Source: Gemmatimonadota bacterium (GTDB lineage Bacteria > Gemmatimonadota > Gemmatimonadetes > Longimicrobiales > Gaopeijiaceae). From it: 5,867 nt of DNA. The stretch is taken from positions 1-5,867 of the forward strand of contig JAHEKK010000226.1 of the NCBI GenBank assembly GCA_024638395.1. Reading direction: 5' to 3'. The translations under genes were made by a program, and so were the position numbers. Below, piece after piece: positions 1 to 5,867 of the stretch (its first letter is position 1; each line of letters begins with the position of its first letter). The notes under the pieces are model-generated. The model was not told the origin of the DNA. It saw only the letters and a list, made by a program, of their open reading frames with translations, and did no database searches.

Positions 1-1572
1 CGGCACCCCGTTCCTCATCCGTTCCGGCGTCCGATCGGCCATGTAGTCAGCGGTGAGTTCGATCAAGAAGAACGGATTCCCTCCCGCCAGACCGACTACC
101 TCCCTGCGGGCCGAATCGGAAAGGCTCCTCGAGGCTACGGACTCGACCAGCTCCGTCGATGCCGCTTCGTCGAGCTCCTCCAGTCGGATCGCCACCACTG
201 CGCCGTCCGATTCCAACTCTGCCGTGAAGCGCCCAACGAGCTCACCGTGACTGAGCTCACCCTGCCGGTAGGTGAGGATCACGCCGAGGTCTCCCGGCGG
301 CGACCGCCGATGCATGAACTGAAGCACCGCGGCTGAGGTCTCGTCAGCCCACTGGAAGTCGTCCACGAAGAGCAAAGTCGGACTTTTCTCCGACACCGCA
401 CGGAACAGGCGAAAGAATGCCTCGCACGTCCGACGCGGCAGACTCCCGGGCTGGACGTATGGCACCTCCGGGAGGGGGCCGGGGCCGTCGTGGAACTGGG
501 GCATGAGGCCCAGGAGTACCGACCTCCACGGGTCCTCCAGGCCACGGAGGACGTCCCCGACCCAGTCTTGGTTCAAGGCCTCCACAAGAGGATTCAGCGG
601 AATATTCCGTTCCAGCTCGGCGGGCCGTGCGCGCAACACCCGGTACCCCCTGAACCTGGCGCCCTGAAGCGCCTCCTGGACGAGCCTCGTCTTCCCAAGC
701 CCCGCCTCACCGCAGATGACGACCGTGTTTCGACGGCCGGTCGCCCGTTCGTTGAAGATCGACCGGGTCAAATAGGCAAGCTCCTCTTCGCGCCCGCAGA
801 GTGGCACCTCGAGGGTCGGCGGTATTGCGACATCGGGTGGGAGCAGCGGGCGTTGAAACGTTGCCCTGACGCTCGCGAGCAGGGCAGCCGTCTCCGGCTC
901 GGGCTCCCAGTCCCCGGCTCGCCCCAACCGGTCGGCGAACCCCAGGTAGACCGCCTCGGCTTCTCTGACCATCCCTCCCATCGCCCGAGCCTTCATTACC
1001 CGCCGAAGAATGACCTCATCTCCCGGATCCAACAGGAGCAGGGCTTCCGCGGCTCGCCTTCCGGCCCCCCAATCCTGTGAGGCTTCCGCCGCGGCCCACG
1101 ACCCGAGGGCCTTCTCTCTAAGGCGGGAGCGAATCTCCACCCGTCGAAAGTCCATCCAATCTTCAAAGGCCTCACTTGGTGGCGCGGGGAACGCGCTGAG
1201 AAAGCCTCGGCGTATGAGGTCCGCGGCCGCCTTGAACTCGGGTCGCCGAATGTACTCCTCGAAGTCGTCGAGATCGCACCCCACGATCCCCTGGTACACT
1301 CTGACCGATTCGCCCTCCACCTCGGCCAGGCGTCGGGCCATCTTCCGGTTCAGCTGATACAAGAGCTGACTGAGTCGATGGCGGGTCTTGCCGATGTCGG
1401 CCTCTTCCCACAGAAGCGACTGGAGGTTCTGCCGCGGAAGCCGCTCCCGGCCCTCTGCCAGCAGCAGCGTCAGCAGCGAGATCTGGAACGGCGACATCGG
1501 GACGCTCTTGTCCTCGTCGAACAGGACTGGGCCCCCAAAGAACTCGAATCGGAGTACGGAGTGTCCGGACAT
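1..1572 (-). CDS. BTAD-type transcriptional regulator fused to AAA ATPase (C-terminus outside window)
   Basis: A predicted cytoplasmic signal-transducing ATPase and transcription regulator. The visible 524 residues are open to the left edge with no stop. Residues about 7-97 resemble the SARP-type winged-helix domain (FFGGPVLF, then LLTLLLAEGRERLPR and LWEEADIGKTRHRLSQLLYQL), and about 100-245 fit the helical BTAD domain. From about 258 an AAA_16-type ATPase begins: CGREEEL at 259-265, Walker A GEAGLGKT at 288-295, Walker B LLFVDDFQWAD at 400-410, a VILTYR strand at 431-436 and GNPFFLIEL at 498-506. Proteins of this design usually run to about 1000 residues with TPR-like repeats at the C-terminus, which would lie outside the window. 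The ATG at 1572 has GGAG seven bases upstream. An in-frame ATG at 1602 would add ten residues and sits one base after the stop of the AraC gene. The ligand and target genes cannot be told from the sequence. Confidence 0.9.
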   Translation of the reverse strand, partial: MSGHSVLRFEFFGGPVLFDEDKSVPMSPFQISLLTLLLAEGRERLPRQNLQSLLWEEADIGKTRHRLSQLLYQLNRKMARRLAEVEGESVRVYQGIVGCDLDDFEEYIRRPEFKAAADLIRRGFLSAFPAPPSEAFEDWMDFRRVEIRSRLREKALGSWAAAEASQDWGAGRRAAEALLLLDPGDEVILRRVMKARAMGGMVREAEAVYLGFADRLGRAGDWEPEPETAALLASVRATFQRPLLPPDVAIPPTLEVPLCGREEELAYLTRSIFNERATGRRNTVVICGEAGLGKTRLVQEALQGARFRGYRVLRARPAELERNIPLNPLVEALNQDWVGDVLRGLEDPWRSVLLGLMPQFHDGPGPLPEVPYVQPGSLPRRTCEAFFRLFRAVSEKSPTLLFVDDFQWADETSAAVLQFMHRRSPPGDLGVILTYRQGELSHGELVGRFTAELESDGAVVAIRLEELDEAASTELVESVASRSLSDSARREVVGLAGGNPFFLIELTADYMADRTPERMRNGVP

Positions 1573-1579
1573 TTGCTCG

Positions 1580-1583
1580 CTCC
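1580..1583 (-). promoter_or_regulatory. Shine-Dalgarno GGAG deciding the start of the BTAD-ATPase gene
   Basis: GGAG read on the minus strand lies seven bases before the ATG at 1572. The alternative in-frame ATG at 1602 has only a TAGG-like sequence directly next to it, so the 1572 start is preferred. The upstream start could still be used by translational coupling, because the AraC stop codon TAG (1604-1606) is only one base away from it. Confidence 0.5.
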
Positions 1584-1603
1584 ATCCATCGGCCCTGGTC
1601 ATC

Positions 1604-2461
1604 CTACATCGTCGCTGCAGCCGAGCGCGAGCCCGGCGCCTGGGCTCTGACCGCCACGTGGCCCCCCTGGTAGATCGACGCCCTGCGCGACAGTGCGCGG
1701 GGTCCGAAACCGCCGGACCGATCCTCCTGCATGAGCCATGCTTCGAAGAGCCATTCCCAGCCCAAACACTCCCTGGCCTCCGAGGGCCGAACCCCGCACA
1801 GACGACTCATCTGATTGCTCAGGGCAAAGCCGTCGGAGTACCCCAGGTCGCAGGCCACTTGGAACAGGCTGTCGTCGCCATTCTGCAGCCGAATGCAGGC
1901 TCTCACGAGACGCGACATATGGAGCCAGTGGGAAGGAACCGGGAGAGACCGGGTCAGGAATCGGCGGCCCAGGGCTCTTCGAGACACGTAGAGGTTCCGT
2001 GCGAGGGCAGTGATCGTCCGTACGCCCTCGCTCAGCTCGACCGTGCGGCGGATCGTCCGAAGGGTCGCTTGGTCCATGGAGATGCCGCGCCATACGAGGT
2101 ATTCGGTGACACTCGCGGCGAGTGAGGCCGGCGGCCTCCGGAGAATCAGCGCCACCTCCCGGGCGTCCACGTATTCGTGATACGGCAGCACTGCCTGAGG
2201 TCGAGTCCGCTCGATCGCTCGGAGCACCTGCGTTACCGAACGGACCCGTGCACTCTCCGGCAGAATCATCAACAGCGGCAGGCCGCCGGGCCTCTGGGAT
2301 GCAATGGGTAGATCCGACTCCCAGCCAGGCACACCCATGTTCCACACCTGCACCCAACCGGGGCCGCGGCGTTCGACGGCATGACTGCCGTGATCCAGAA
2401 AGCGGGCGTACGGGGGCCCCAAGAGCGACAGGGAGCCGGCAGGGCATTGCTGATTCGGCAT
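1604..2461 (-). CDS. AraC-family transcriptional regulator
   Basis: A predicted DNA-binding regulator of 285 residues from the ATG at 2461, or 299 from a GTG at 2503. Numbered from the GTG, residues about 162-244 form an AraC/XylS double helix-turn-helix. The first HTH lies around ITALARNLYVSRRALGRRF, and the second is SLFQVACDLGYSDGFALSN followed by the diagnostic GVRPSEAR ending. The N-terminal 140 residues show no cupin arm motif that I recognise; a stretch LPLLMILPESARVRSVTQVL could be a degenerate receiver-like fold, which is speculative. About 55 residues follow the HTH, an unusual tail rich in Ala, Arg and Gly. I prefer the ATG because GAGG lies seven bases before it, whereas the GTG has only a poor SD. 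An in-frame TGA at 2519-2521 rules out a longer protein. The gene lies directly upstream of the BTAD-ATPase regulator, probably in the same operon. Confidence 0.88.
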   Translation of the reverse strand: MPNQQCPAGSLSLLGPPYARFLDHGSHAVERRGPGWVQVWNMGVPGWESDLPIASQRPGGLPLLMILPESARVRSVTQVLRAIERTRPQAVLPYHEYVDAREVALILRRPPASLAASVTEYLVWRGISMDQATLRTIRRTVELSEGVRTITALARNLYVSRRALGRRFLTRSLPVPSHWLHMSRLVRACIRLQNGDDSLFQVACDLGYSDGFALSNQMSRLCGVRPSEARECLGWEWLFEAWLMQEDRSGGFGPRALSRRASIYQGGHVAVRAQAPGSRSAAATM

Positions 2462-2468
2462 GGAAGTG

Positions 2469-2472
2469 CCTC
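2469..2472 (-). promoter_or_regulatory. Shine-Dalgarno GAGG favouring the ATG start of the AraC gene
   Basis: GAGG on the minus strand lies seven bases before the ATG at 2461. The alternative GTG at 2503 has only GGCGG at a less suitable distance, so the shorter 285-residue protein is the better call. Confidence 0.4.
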
Positions 2473-2808
2473 GCGCTGGAGTGGTCGAGATAGGGAGAGC
2501 CACGGTAGTTGTCCGCCGTCATCGATCGATCATCGGCTCCCGGCCGGAGATCCCCGGGGTCGGCACTTTCCAGCGCGACAGCGAAGACGGCACCGACGCC
2601 CGAGGCTACGCGCGTCGGTAACCCGCCTCCGGCCAGCCGCACCGGGACCGGGGAGTGTTCATACGCTCGGTCGTCGTCGAATCTCTCCGCACCAACGATC
2701 TCCCAGGGGCCCTCTTGTGCGGCAATTCCCCACAGGCTAGCTCTTCCTGCGCGGCGCGCCAGGCGGCAGTTCACCGCCGGCAGACCGCCGCGAGAACGTC
2801 CATGTTTC

Positions 2809-2813
2809 GGAGG
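2809..2813 (+). promoter_or_regulatory. Shine-Dalgarno GGAGG deciding the lipoprotein start
   Basis: GGAGG lies four bases before the ATG at 2818. The frame is open upstream as far as 2509, but this SD together with the signal peptide that starts at once after the ATG fixes the start at 2818. Confidence 0.75.
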
Positions 2814-2817
2814 TAGT

Positions 2818-3390
2818 ATGCAGTTCCTTTCGACCAAGGGAGGGCTCCGCGGCGCCCTCCCGGCCGCCCTCTGGGCGGTGACCCTCGCCGCATGTGAAAC
2901 CCCGTCAGACGTCCACACCCACCCTGGTGCCACCCTCAGCTCAGACGCAGCAGTCTTGCAAGACGTGGGCACCGGCAATCTGCCCGCCCTGGCCAAAAGG
3001 GTCCGTCAAGTCACGGCTCGCTATCACTCCCCGGTTCAGGCCGCCAGGGCCGGCTACGTGGAGCCCGACGAGTGCGTCGCGGTCCCGGGACTCGGCGGGA
3101 TGGGATACCATTGGGCGAACTTCGGTCTGGTGGACGACTCCTACGACCCCATGGTCCCGGAAGTCATGCTCTACGAGCCGGGCCCCCAGGGTCAGCCCCA
3201 CCTGGTGGCCGTGGAGTACATCGTACTCGATCTGGGCCAGGCAGCTCCGACATTCGGTGGGCATCCGTTCGACGTGGGCGGCACGCCGGTTCCGGCACCC
3301 CACTGGAGCCTTCACGTCTGGGTGCACAAAGACAACCCGAACGGCCTCTTCACGCCGTTCAACCCCAACGTGAGTTGCGGCGCCGCGTAA
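2818..3390 (+). CDS. Conserved hypothetical lipoprotein with His/Glu-rich C-terminal domain
   Basis: A 190-residue predicted lipoprotein exported by Sec and anchored to a membrane; I cannot name its function. The N-terminus has Lys7 and Arg11, a hydrophobic stretch at about 12-25 and a standard lipobox LAAC with Cys26. A flexible linker (27-50) follows, then a short amphipathic segment (NLPALAKRVRQVTARYH) and a compact domain from about 70 to the end. That domain carries the motif-like elements AARAGYVEPDECV (75-87), GGMGYHWANFGLVDD (93-107), PEVMLYEP (114-121), VAVEY (130-134), HWSLHVWVHKDNPNGLF (162-178) and FNPNVSC (181-187). Invariant-looking His98, Glu120, Glu133, His162 and His166 could bind a metal, and Cys86 with Cys187 could form a disulfide; both are inferences. 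The motif density resembles a family of uncharacterised bacterial secreted proteins, but I cannot give a DUF number. It is divergent from the regulator pair and precedes sfsA. Confidence 0.85.
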   Translation: MQFLSTKGGLRGALPAALWAVTLAACETPSDVHTHPGATLSSDAAVLQDVGTGNLPALAKRVRQVTARYHSPVQAARAGYVEPDECVAVPGLGGMGYHWANFGLVDDSYDPMVPEVMLYEPGPQGQPHLVAVEYIVLDLGQAAPTFGGHPFDVGGTPVPAPHWSLHVWVHKDNPNGLFTPFNPNVSCGAA

Positions 3391-3407
3391 GCTCGGCGAA
3401 CGACACC

Positions 3408-3441
3408 CCCCCTCCGGTCTTGCCCCTGAGGCCGGAGGGGG
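3408..3441 (+). terminator. GC-rich stem-loop after the lipoprotein gene
   Basis: A perfect 10-bp inverted repeat, CCCCCTCCGG (3408-3417) and CCGGAGGGGG (3432-3441), with a 14-base loop, starts 17 bases after the stop codon at 3390. No T-tract follows, so it is not a classic intrinsic terminator, although U-less hairpins of this strength occur in GC-rich bacteria. Its 3' arm holds the only SD-like sequence before sfsA, so it could also control translation. Confidence 0.6.
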
Positions 3442-3454
3442 CGTCCCGCATCAC

Positions 3455-4159
3455 GTGACCACCCTCCCCACGCCCGGCCCCTGGCACCGCGCAGCCTTCC
3501 TCAGCCGTCCCAACCGCTTCGTGGTCCATGCGCGCCTCGACACGACCGGCCAAGAGGTCCGCACCCACCTTCCCGACCCGGGCCGCCTCGGCGAGCTCAT
3601 GCTCCCCGGCGCCACTGTCTGGCTCAAGCCCGCCACCACCCCCCGCAAGACGGCCTGGTCCACCATCTATGTGGAGTCGCCCGGCGGGTCCCTCGTCTGC
3701 TGCGACACGCGCCGTCCCAATCTCCTACTCCGAAAGGCACTCGAGGACCAATCCCTTGACGAGTTGGCCGATTGGACCCTGGTGCGGACGGAAGCGGCCT
3801 GGGGGTCCTCCCGGTTCGACTTCGAGTTGGCGAGAGGGGACGACCGGATGCTGGTGGAGGCCAAGGGTGTATCGTGGATCGAGGGGGGCCGCGCCCGATT
3901 CCCCGATGCCGTCACCGCCCGTGGCACCCGCCATCTCCGGGAGCTGGCGGAGCTCGCCCGGGGCGGCGGTGAGGCATCCGCGATCTTCGTCATGCAGCGG
4001 TCCGACAGAATCGACGCCATCGAGGCCGCCCGCGAACGCGATCCTGCCTTCGCCGACGCATTGGGTGAAGCCAGGGCTGCGGGCGTCGTCCTCCTGGGCC
4101 GACGCACGACGGTGACGCTGGACCGGACCACCCTGGGGCCGGCCGTACCCGTGTTGTAA
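3455..4159 (+). CDS. sfsA: SfsA family nucleic-acid-binding protein / nuclease
   Basis: Homologue of SfsA, first described in E. coli as the sugar fermentation stimulation protein and related to PD-(D/E)XK nucleases; its cellular role is still poorly defined. At 234 residues it has the usual family length. Recognisable motifs in order are SRPNRFVV (17-24), an N-terminal OB-like part with HLPDPGRLGELMLPGATVWL (38-57), the CCDTRRPNLLLRKAL block (82-96), and SRFDFEL (119-125) then LVEAKGV (133-139), which give the likely catalytic Asp122, Glu135 and Lys137. These are followed by ARFPDAVTARGTRHLREL (147-164), the strongest family signature. The start is a GTG with GGAGGGGG about 13 bases upstream, longer than ideal spacing; no better start exists because the N-terminal motif must be included. 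It lies between two lipoprotein-like genes with no functional link visible. The frame is intact throughout. Confidence 0.95.
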   Translation: MTTLPTPGPWHRAAFLSRPNRFVVHARLDTTGQEVRTHLPDPGRLGELMLPGATVWLKPATTPRKTAWSTIYVESPGGSLVCCDTRRPNLLLRKALEDQSLDELADWTLVRTEAAWGSSRFDFELARGDDRMLVEAKGVSWIEGGRARFPDAVTARGTRHLRELAELARGGGEASAIFVMQRSDRIDAIEAARERDPAFADALGEARAAGVVLLGRRTTVTLDRTTLGPAVPVL

Positions 4160-4160
4160 C

Positions 4161-4176
4161 CTCCAGGCGCTTGGAG
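4161..4176 (+). other. Small stem-loop between sfsA and the MBL gene
   Basis: CTCCA (4161-4165) and TGGAG (4172-4176) can pair around a 6-base loop, directly after the sfsA stop codon. It is short and lacks a T-tract, so it may be only a weak pause or processing site, or chance. The gap between the two genes is 40 bases, so they may be cotranscribed. Confidence 0.25.
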
Positions 4177-4187
4177 AATCCACTACC

Positions 4188-4193
4188 AGGAGG
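4188..4193 (+). promoter_or_regulatory. Consensus Shine-Dalgarno AGGAGG of the MBL gene
   Basis: AGGAGG lies six bases before the ATG at 4200. It is the best ribosome binding site in the window and fixes the start, in agreement with the signal peptide that begins there. Confidence 0.8.
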
Positions 4194-4199
4194 ATCGGG

Positions 4200-5099
4200 A
4201 TGTCGAGGACGACTCGGATGCTGGCCACCGTAGCGCTTCTAGCCCTGCCGTGGGCCTGCGGCCCTCAGCAGGAACAGGAGGCCTCCGATGTCACTCCCGC
4301 AGCGGCGGAGCCACCTCCCTACGAGACCACTCCCGTGGCCGAGGGCGTGTGGCAGTTTCGTTGGCAAGGACACAACGCCCTCTTCGTGGAAACAGCGGAG
4401 GGAACGGTCGTGGTGGACCCCATCTCCACCGAAGCCGCGGCCACCTTTGCAGAGGAGATACGAGCCACGGTAGGAGACCAGCCATTGCTCGCGGTCGTCT
4501 ACAGCCACAGGGATGCGGATCACGCCACCGGTGCAGAGGTGATCCGGGCCGCCCTCGGGCCTGATGCGCCAGTCGTAGCCCACGAGAACGCTCTCGCACC
4601 TCTGCAGCAGGCGGCGAATCCCGATCTGCCGCCGCCCGATGTCACCTACGAGGATGAGATGACGCTCGCTGAGTCGAGCCGCCCGGTGGTGCTGAGCCAT
4701 CCCGGCCCCAGCCACTCCGATGACCAGAGCGTGGTGCTGATCCCGGACGTGGGCGTCGCCTTTGCAGTGGACTTCGTGTCTCTTGACCGGGTCGGCTACC
4801 AGGAGCTCCCGGGGTGGCACATGCCCGGTCAGCTCGAGGCCATCCAGCACCTCCTCGGACTGGAGTTCGACACCATCGTCTTCGGCCACGGGCCCATCGG
4901 TGACAAGGCCGCCATCGAGCGGCAACTCGCCTACTACGAGGCCCTGGCAGAATCCGTGCGTCGGGCCATTGCGGATGGACTCACCGAGGATGAGGCCGCC
5001 GAAACCGTGCACCTGGAAGATTTCGCGTCGTGGGGCCAGTACGACGAGTGGTTTTCCATGAACGTCCGGGGGATGTACCGGCTGTTGTCGGAGGGATAG
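4200..5099 (+). CDS. Exported metallo-beta-lactamase-fold hydrolase, probable lipoprotein, variant metal motif
   Basis: A 299-residue protein with an N-terminal export signal (Arg3 and Arg6, hydrophobic 8-19) ending in LPWAC with Cys20. Trp at -2 and Pro at -3 depart from the standard lipobox, so lipidation is likely but not certain. After a Pro/Ala/Glu-rich linker (21-45) comes an MBL fold: GVWQFRWQGHNALFVETAEGTVVVDP (49-74), then the metal motif SHRDADH at 102-108, His172 in GPSHSDD, Asp191 in AVDFV and His230 in FGHG. The canonical HxHxDH reads HxDxDH here, with Asp105 in place of the second His. All other ligand positions are kept, so the protein may be an active hydrolase with an altered first metal site. 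Substrate is unknown; thioester, lactone or ester hydrolysis is possible from the superfamily. The C-terminal 60 residues are helical. The gene follows sfsA by 40 bases and converges on the oxidoreductase gene. Confidence 0.9.
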   Translation: MSRTTRMLATVALLALPWACGPQQEQEASDVTPAAAEPPPYETTPVAEGVWQFRWQGHNALFVETAEGTVVVDPISTEAAATFAEEIRATVGDQPLLAVVYSHRDADHATGAEVIRAALGPDAPVVAHENALAPLQQAANPDLPPPDVTYEDEMTLAESSRPVVLSHPGPSHSDDQSVVLIPDVGVAFAVDFVSLDRVGYQELPGWHMPGQLEAIQHLLGLEFDTIVFGHGPIGDKAAIERQLAYYEALAESVRRAIADGLTEDEAAETVHLEDFASWGQYDEWFSMNVRGMYRLLSEG

Positions 5100-5146
5100 G
5101 AGAAGCGGCGTTCCGACCCTGGATCTTCGCACACACGGTCTGTCGT

Positions 5147-5180
5147 GGGCCCCAGCCCGGCGGGAACCGGGCACCGGCCC
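5147..5180. terminator. Bipartite GC hairpin in the convergent gap, possible bidirectional terminator
   Basis: GGGCC (5147-5151) pairs with GGCCC (5176-5180), and the inner GCCCGG (5155-5160) pairs with CCGGGC (5167-5172) around a 6-base loop; a 3x3 internal loop separates the stems. It lies between the stop codons of two convergent genes, where a shared terminator is expected, and touches the TAG of the minus-strand gene. There is no T-tract on either strand. Confidence 0.45.
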
Positions 5181-5867
5181 CTAGGCGTCGAGGGTCATGA
5201 AGAGGTTGTTGAGTGACTCGGACACCGTGGGGTGCGAGAAGACCGCATCCCGGAGCGCGGTCCAGGGAAGCCCTCCCATCATGGCCGTTTGGATGACGGT
5301 AATGACTTCTCCTGCGTCGATTCCGAGGATCGCAGCGCCCAGGATCTCCTTCGTACCAGGGTCGACCAACGCCTTCATGAATCCCCGGGCCTCGTCGGTT
5401 TCGATTGCTCTCGCCACCCGGGTCATGGGTAGCTTGGCCACCCGGTGCGGCCGACCCTCGCGCTTCGCCTCTTCCTCGGACATCCCCACGCGACCGAGCT
5501 GGGGGTCCGTGAAGAGCGTATAGGGCACGATGCGGTCGGACTTCGAGCCTCCGCCGCCTTCCAGGAGGTTGTTCCGGATGATCCGGAAGTCGTCGTAGGA
5601 GGTATGGGTGAAGGGCGGTCCTCCGGTCACGTCTCCAAGAGCCCAGATCCCATCTACGGCCGTTTCGCACCGGTCGTTCACCGGGACGAATCCCCGTGAC
5701 CCTACCTCGATGCCCGTGGCCTCCAGGTTCAACAGATCACTGTTGGGGACCGTGCCGATGGCGAGGAGGAGATGGCTGCCTTCGATCCGCTCATCGTCCG
5801 CCGCGCCCCGGATCCCGATAGACAGGCTGCCCTTGGAGCCCGGCCCCGGATCGACCGGGTTCACATC
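5181..5867 (-). CDS. FAD-dependent pyridine nucleotide-disulfide oxidoreductase, C-terminal part
   Basis: The last 228 residues of a class I pyridine nucleotide-disulfide oxidoreductase, the group of dihydrolipoamide dehydrogenase, mercuric reductase and RclA. The N-terminus is outside the window. Visible are the end of the NAD(P) domain (LLLAIGTVPNSDLL), the second FAD contact GIWALGDVTGGPPFTH, then SYDDFRIIRNNLL and the dimerisation domain with YTLFTDPQLGRVGMSEEEA, ending in HPTVSESLNNLF. In that last motif His212 and Glu217 of the visible part form the His-Glu pair that assists the redox thiol in this family. The FAD-binding GxGxxG and the redox CxxxxC lie upstream, so I cannot tell whether it is a real disulfide reductase. 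The SYDDFRI block and HPTxxExLN ending look closer to mercuric reductase-like or RclA-like proteins than to Lpd. Family assignment is sure; substrate is not. Confidence 0.93.
   Translation of the reverse strand, partial: DVNPVDPGPGSKGSLSIGIRGAADDERIEGSHLLLAIGTVPNSDLLNLEATGIEVGSRGFVPVNDRCETAVDGIWALGDVTGGPPFTHTSYDDFRIIRNNLLEGGGGSKSDRIVPYTLFTDPQLGRVGMSEEEAKREGRPHRVAKLPMTRVARAIETDEARGFMKALVDPGTKEILGAAILGIDAGEVITVIQTAMMGGLPWTALRDAVFSHPTVSESLNNLFMTLDA

Larger units (their letters stand above)
2462..2817. promoter_or_regulatory. Divergent intergenic region between regulator operon and lipoprotein gene
   Basis: About 350 bases between two divergent genes, which should hold both promoters and any operator for the AraC or BTAD proteins. 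I see no strong sigma-70 promoter. A weak plus-strand candidate is TTGTGC (2715-2720) and TAGCTC (2738-2743) with a 17-base spacer. A perfect 10-bp palindrome ATCGATCGAT lies at 2521-2530, about 18 bases upstream of the GTG and 60 upstream of the ATG of the AraC gene. A small hairpin, GGCGG/CCGCC with a 7-base loop (2762-2778), would fall in the leader of the lipoprotein mRNA. Reading frames are open through the region on both strands, but their Arg/Pro/Ser-rich products and lack of start signals argue against a gene. Confidence 0.4.

Noticed and set aside
238..261. Direct repeat GAGCTCACC at 238-246 and 253-261
   Set aside because: It is a chance in-frame 15-base repeat inside the ATPase gene (GEL twice in the protein), not an element.
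490..2125. Plus-strand open frames opposite the regulators (490-1080, 1010-1357, 1388-2125)
   Set aside because: They lie antisense to frames with Walker A/B and AraC HTH motifs, and their products show no domain.
2509..2817. Upstream extension of the lipoprotein frame (103 extra codons)
   Set aside because: The extra residues are low-complexity Arg/Ser/Pro, while the ATG at 2818 has GGAGG and starts directly with a signal peptide and lipobox.
1599..2996. Long minus-strand open frame of 465 codons
   Set aside because: It runs out of frame through the AraC gene and antisense to the lipoprotein gene. It is rich in Arg, Pro, Gly and Ser, has no SD, and both overlapped genes have clear family or signal-peptide evidence.
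4239..5174. Minus-strand open frame of 311 codons opposite the MBL gene
   Set aside because: It is an antisense shadow of a gene with a complete set of MBL motifs and the best SD of the window.
1..5867. Search for tRNA, rRNA, CRISPR, insertion sequence ends and phage genes
   Set aside because: I saw no cloverleaf, regularly spaced repeats, transposase motifs or terminal inverted repeats on either strand.

Overview
The window is GC-rich, with codons that mostly end in G or C and clear Shine-Dalgarno sequences (GGAG, GAGG, GGAGG, AGGAGG). It holds six protein genes, two of them cut by the window edges. It contains no RNA gene, mobile element or CRISPR array that I can see. The leftmost gene is a BTAD-type regulator fused to an AAA ATPase, an architecture common in Gemmatimonadota and also found in Actinobacteria and Chloroflexi. 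Together with two lipoprotein-like secreted proteins this suggests a didermic, GC-rich, probably environmental bacterium. Gemmatimonadota is my best guess, but it is an inference from protein style, not a placement.

Layout. On the minus strand (1-2461) an AraC-type regulator is followed closely by a large winged-helix/BTAD/AAA ATPase regulator that leaves the window on the left; the two look like one operon. A non-coding stretch of about 350 bases (2462-2817) separates them from a plus-strand series: a small predicted lipoprotein of unknown function (2818-3390), sfsA (3455-4159), and an exported metallo-beta-lactamase-fold protein (4200-5099). A strong GC hairpin lies between the lipoprotein gene and sfsA. 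The series converges on a minus-strand FAD/NAD(P) disulfide oxidoreductase (5181-5867, N-terminus outside the window), with a GC-rich hairpin in the short gap that could end transcription from both sides.

How the genes may work together. The two regulators are the only pair with a clear link. Both are predicted DNA-binding proteins, their genes are 31 bases apart (or 1 base if the upstream start is used), and they are divergent from the lipoprotein gene, which makes that gene a plausible target. The lipoprotein, SfsA and the MBL protein share direction but no obvious pathway. The points most worth a second look are a His-to-Asp change in the MBL metal motif, the His/Glu/Cys pattern of the unnamed lipoprotein, and the hairpin that contains the only SD-like sequence of sfsA. 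I did not find convincing evidence of a wholly new system.
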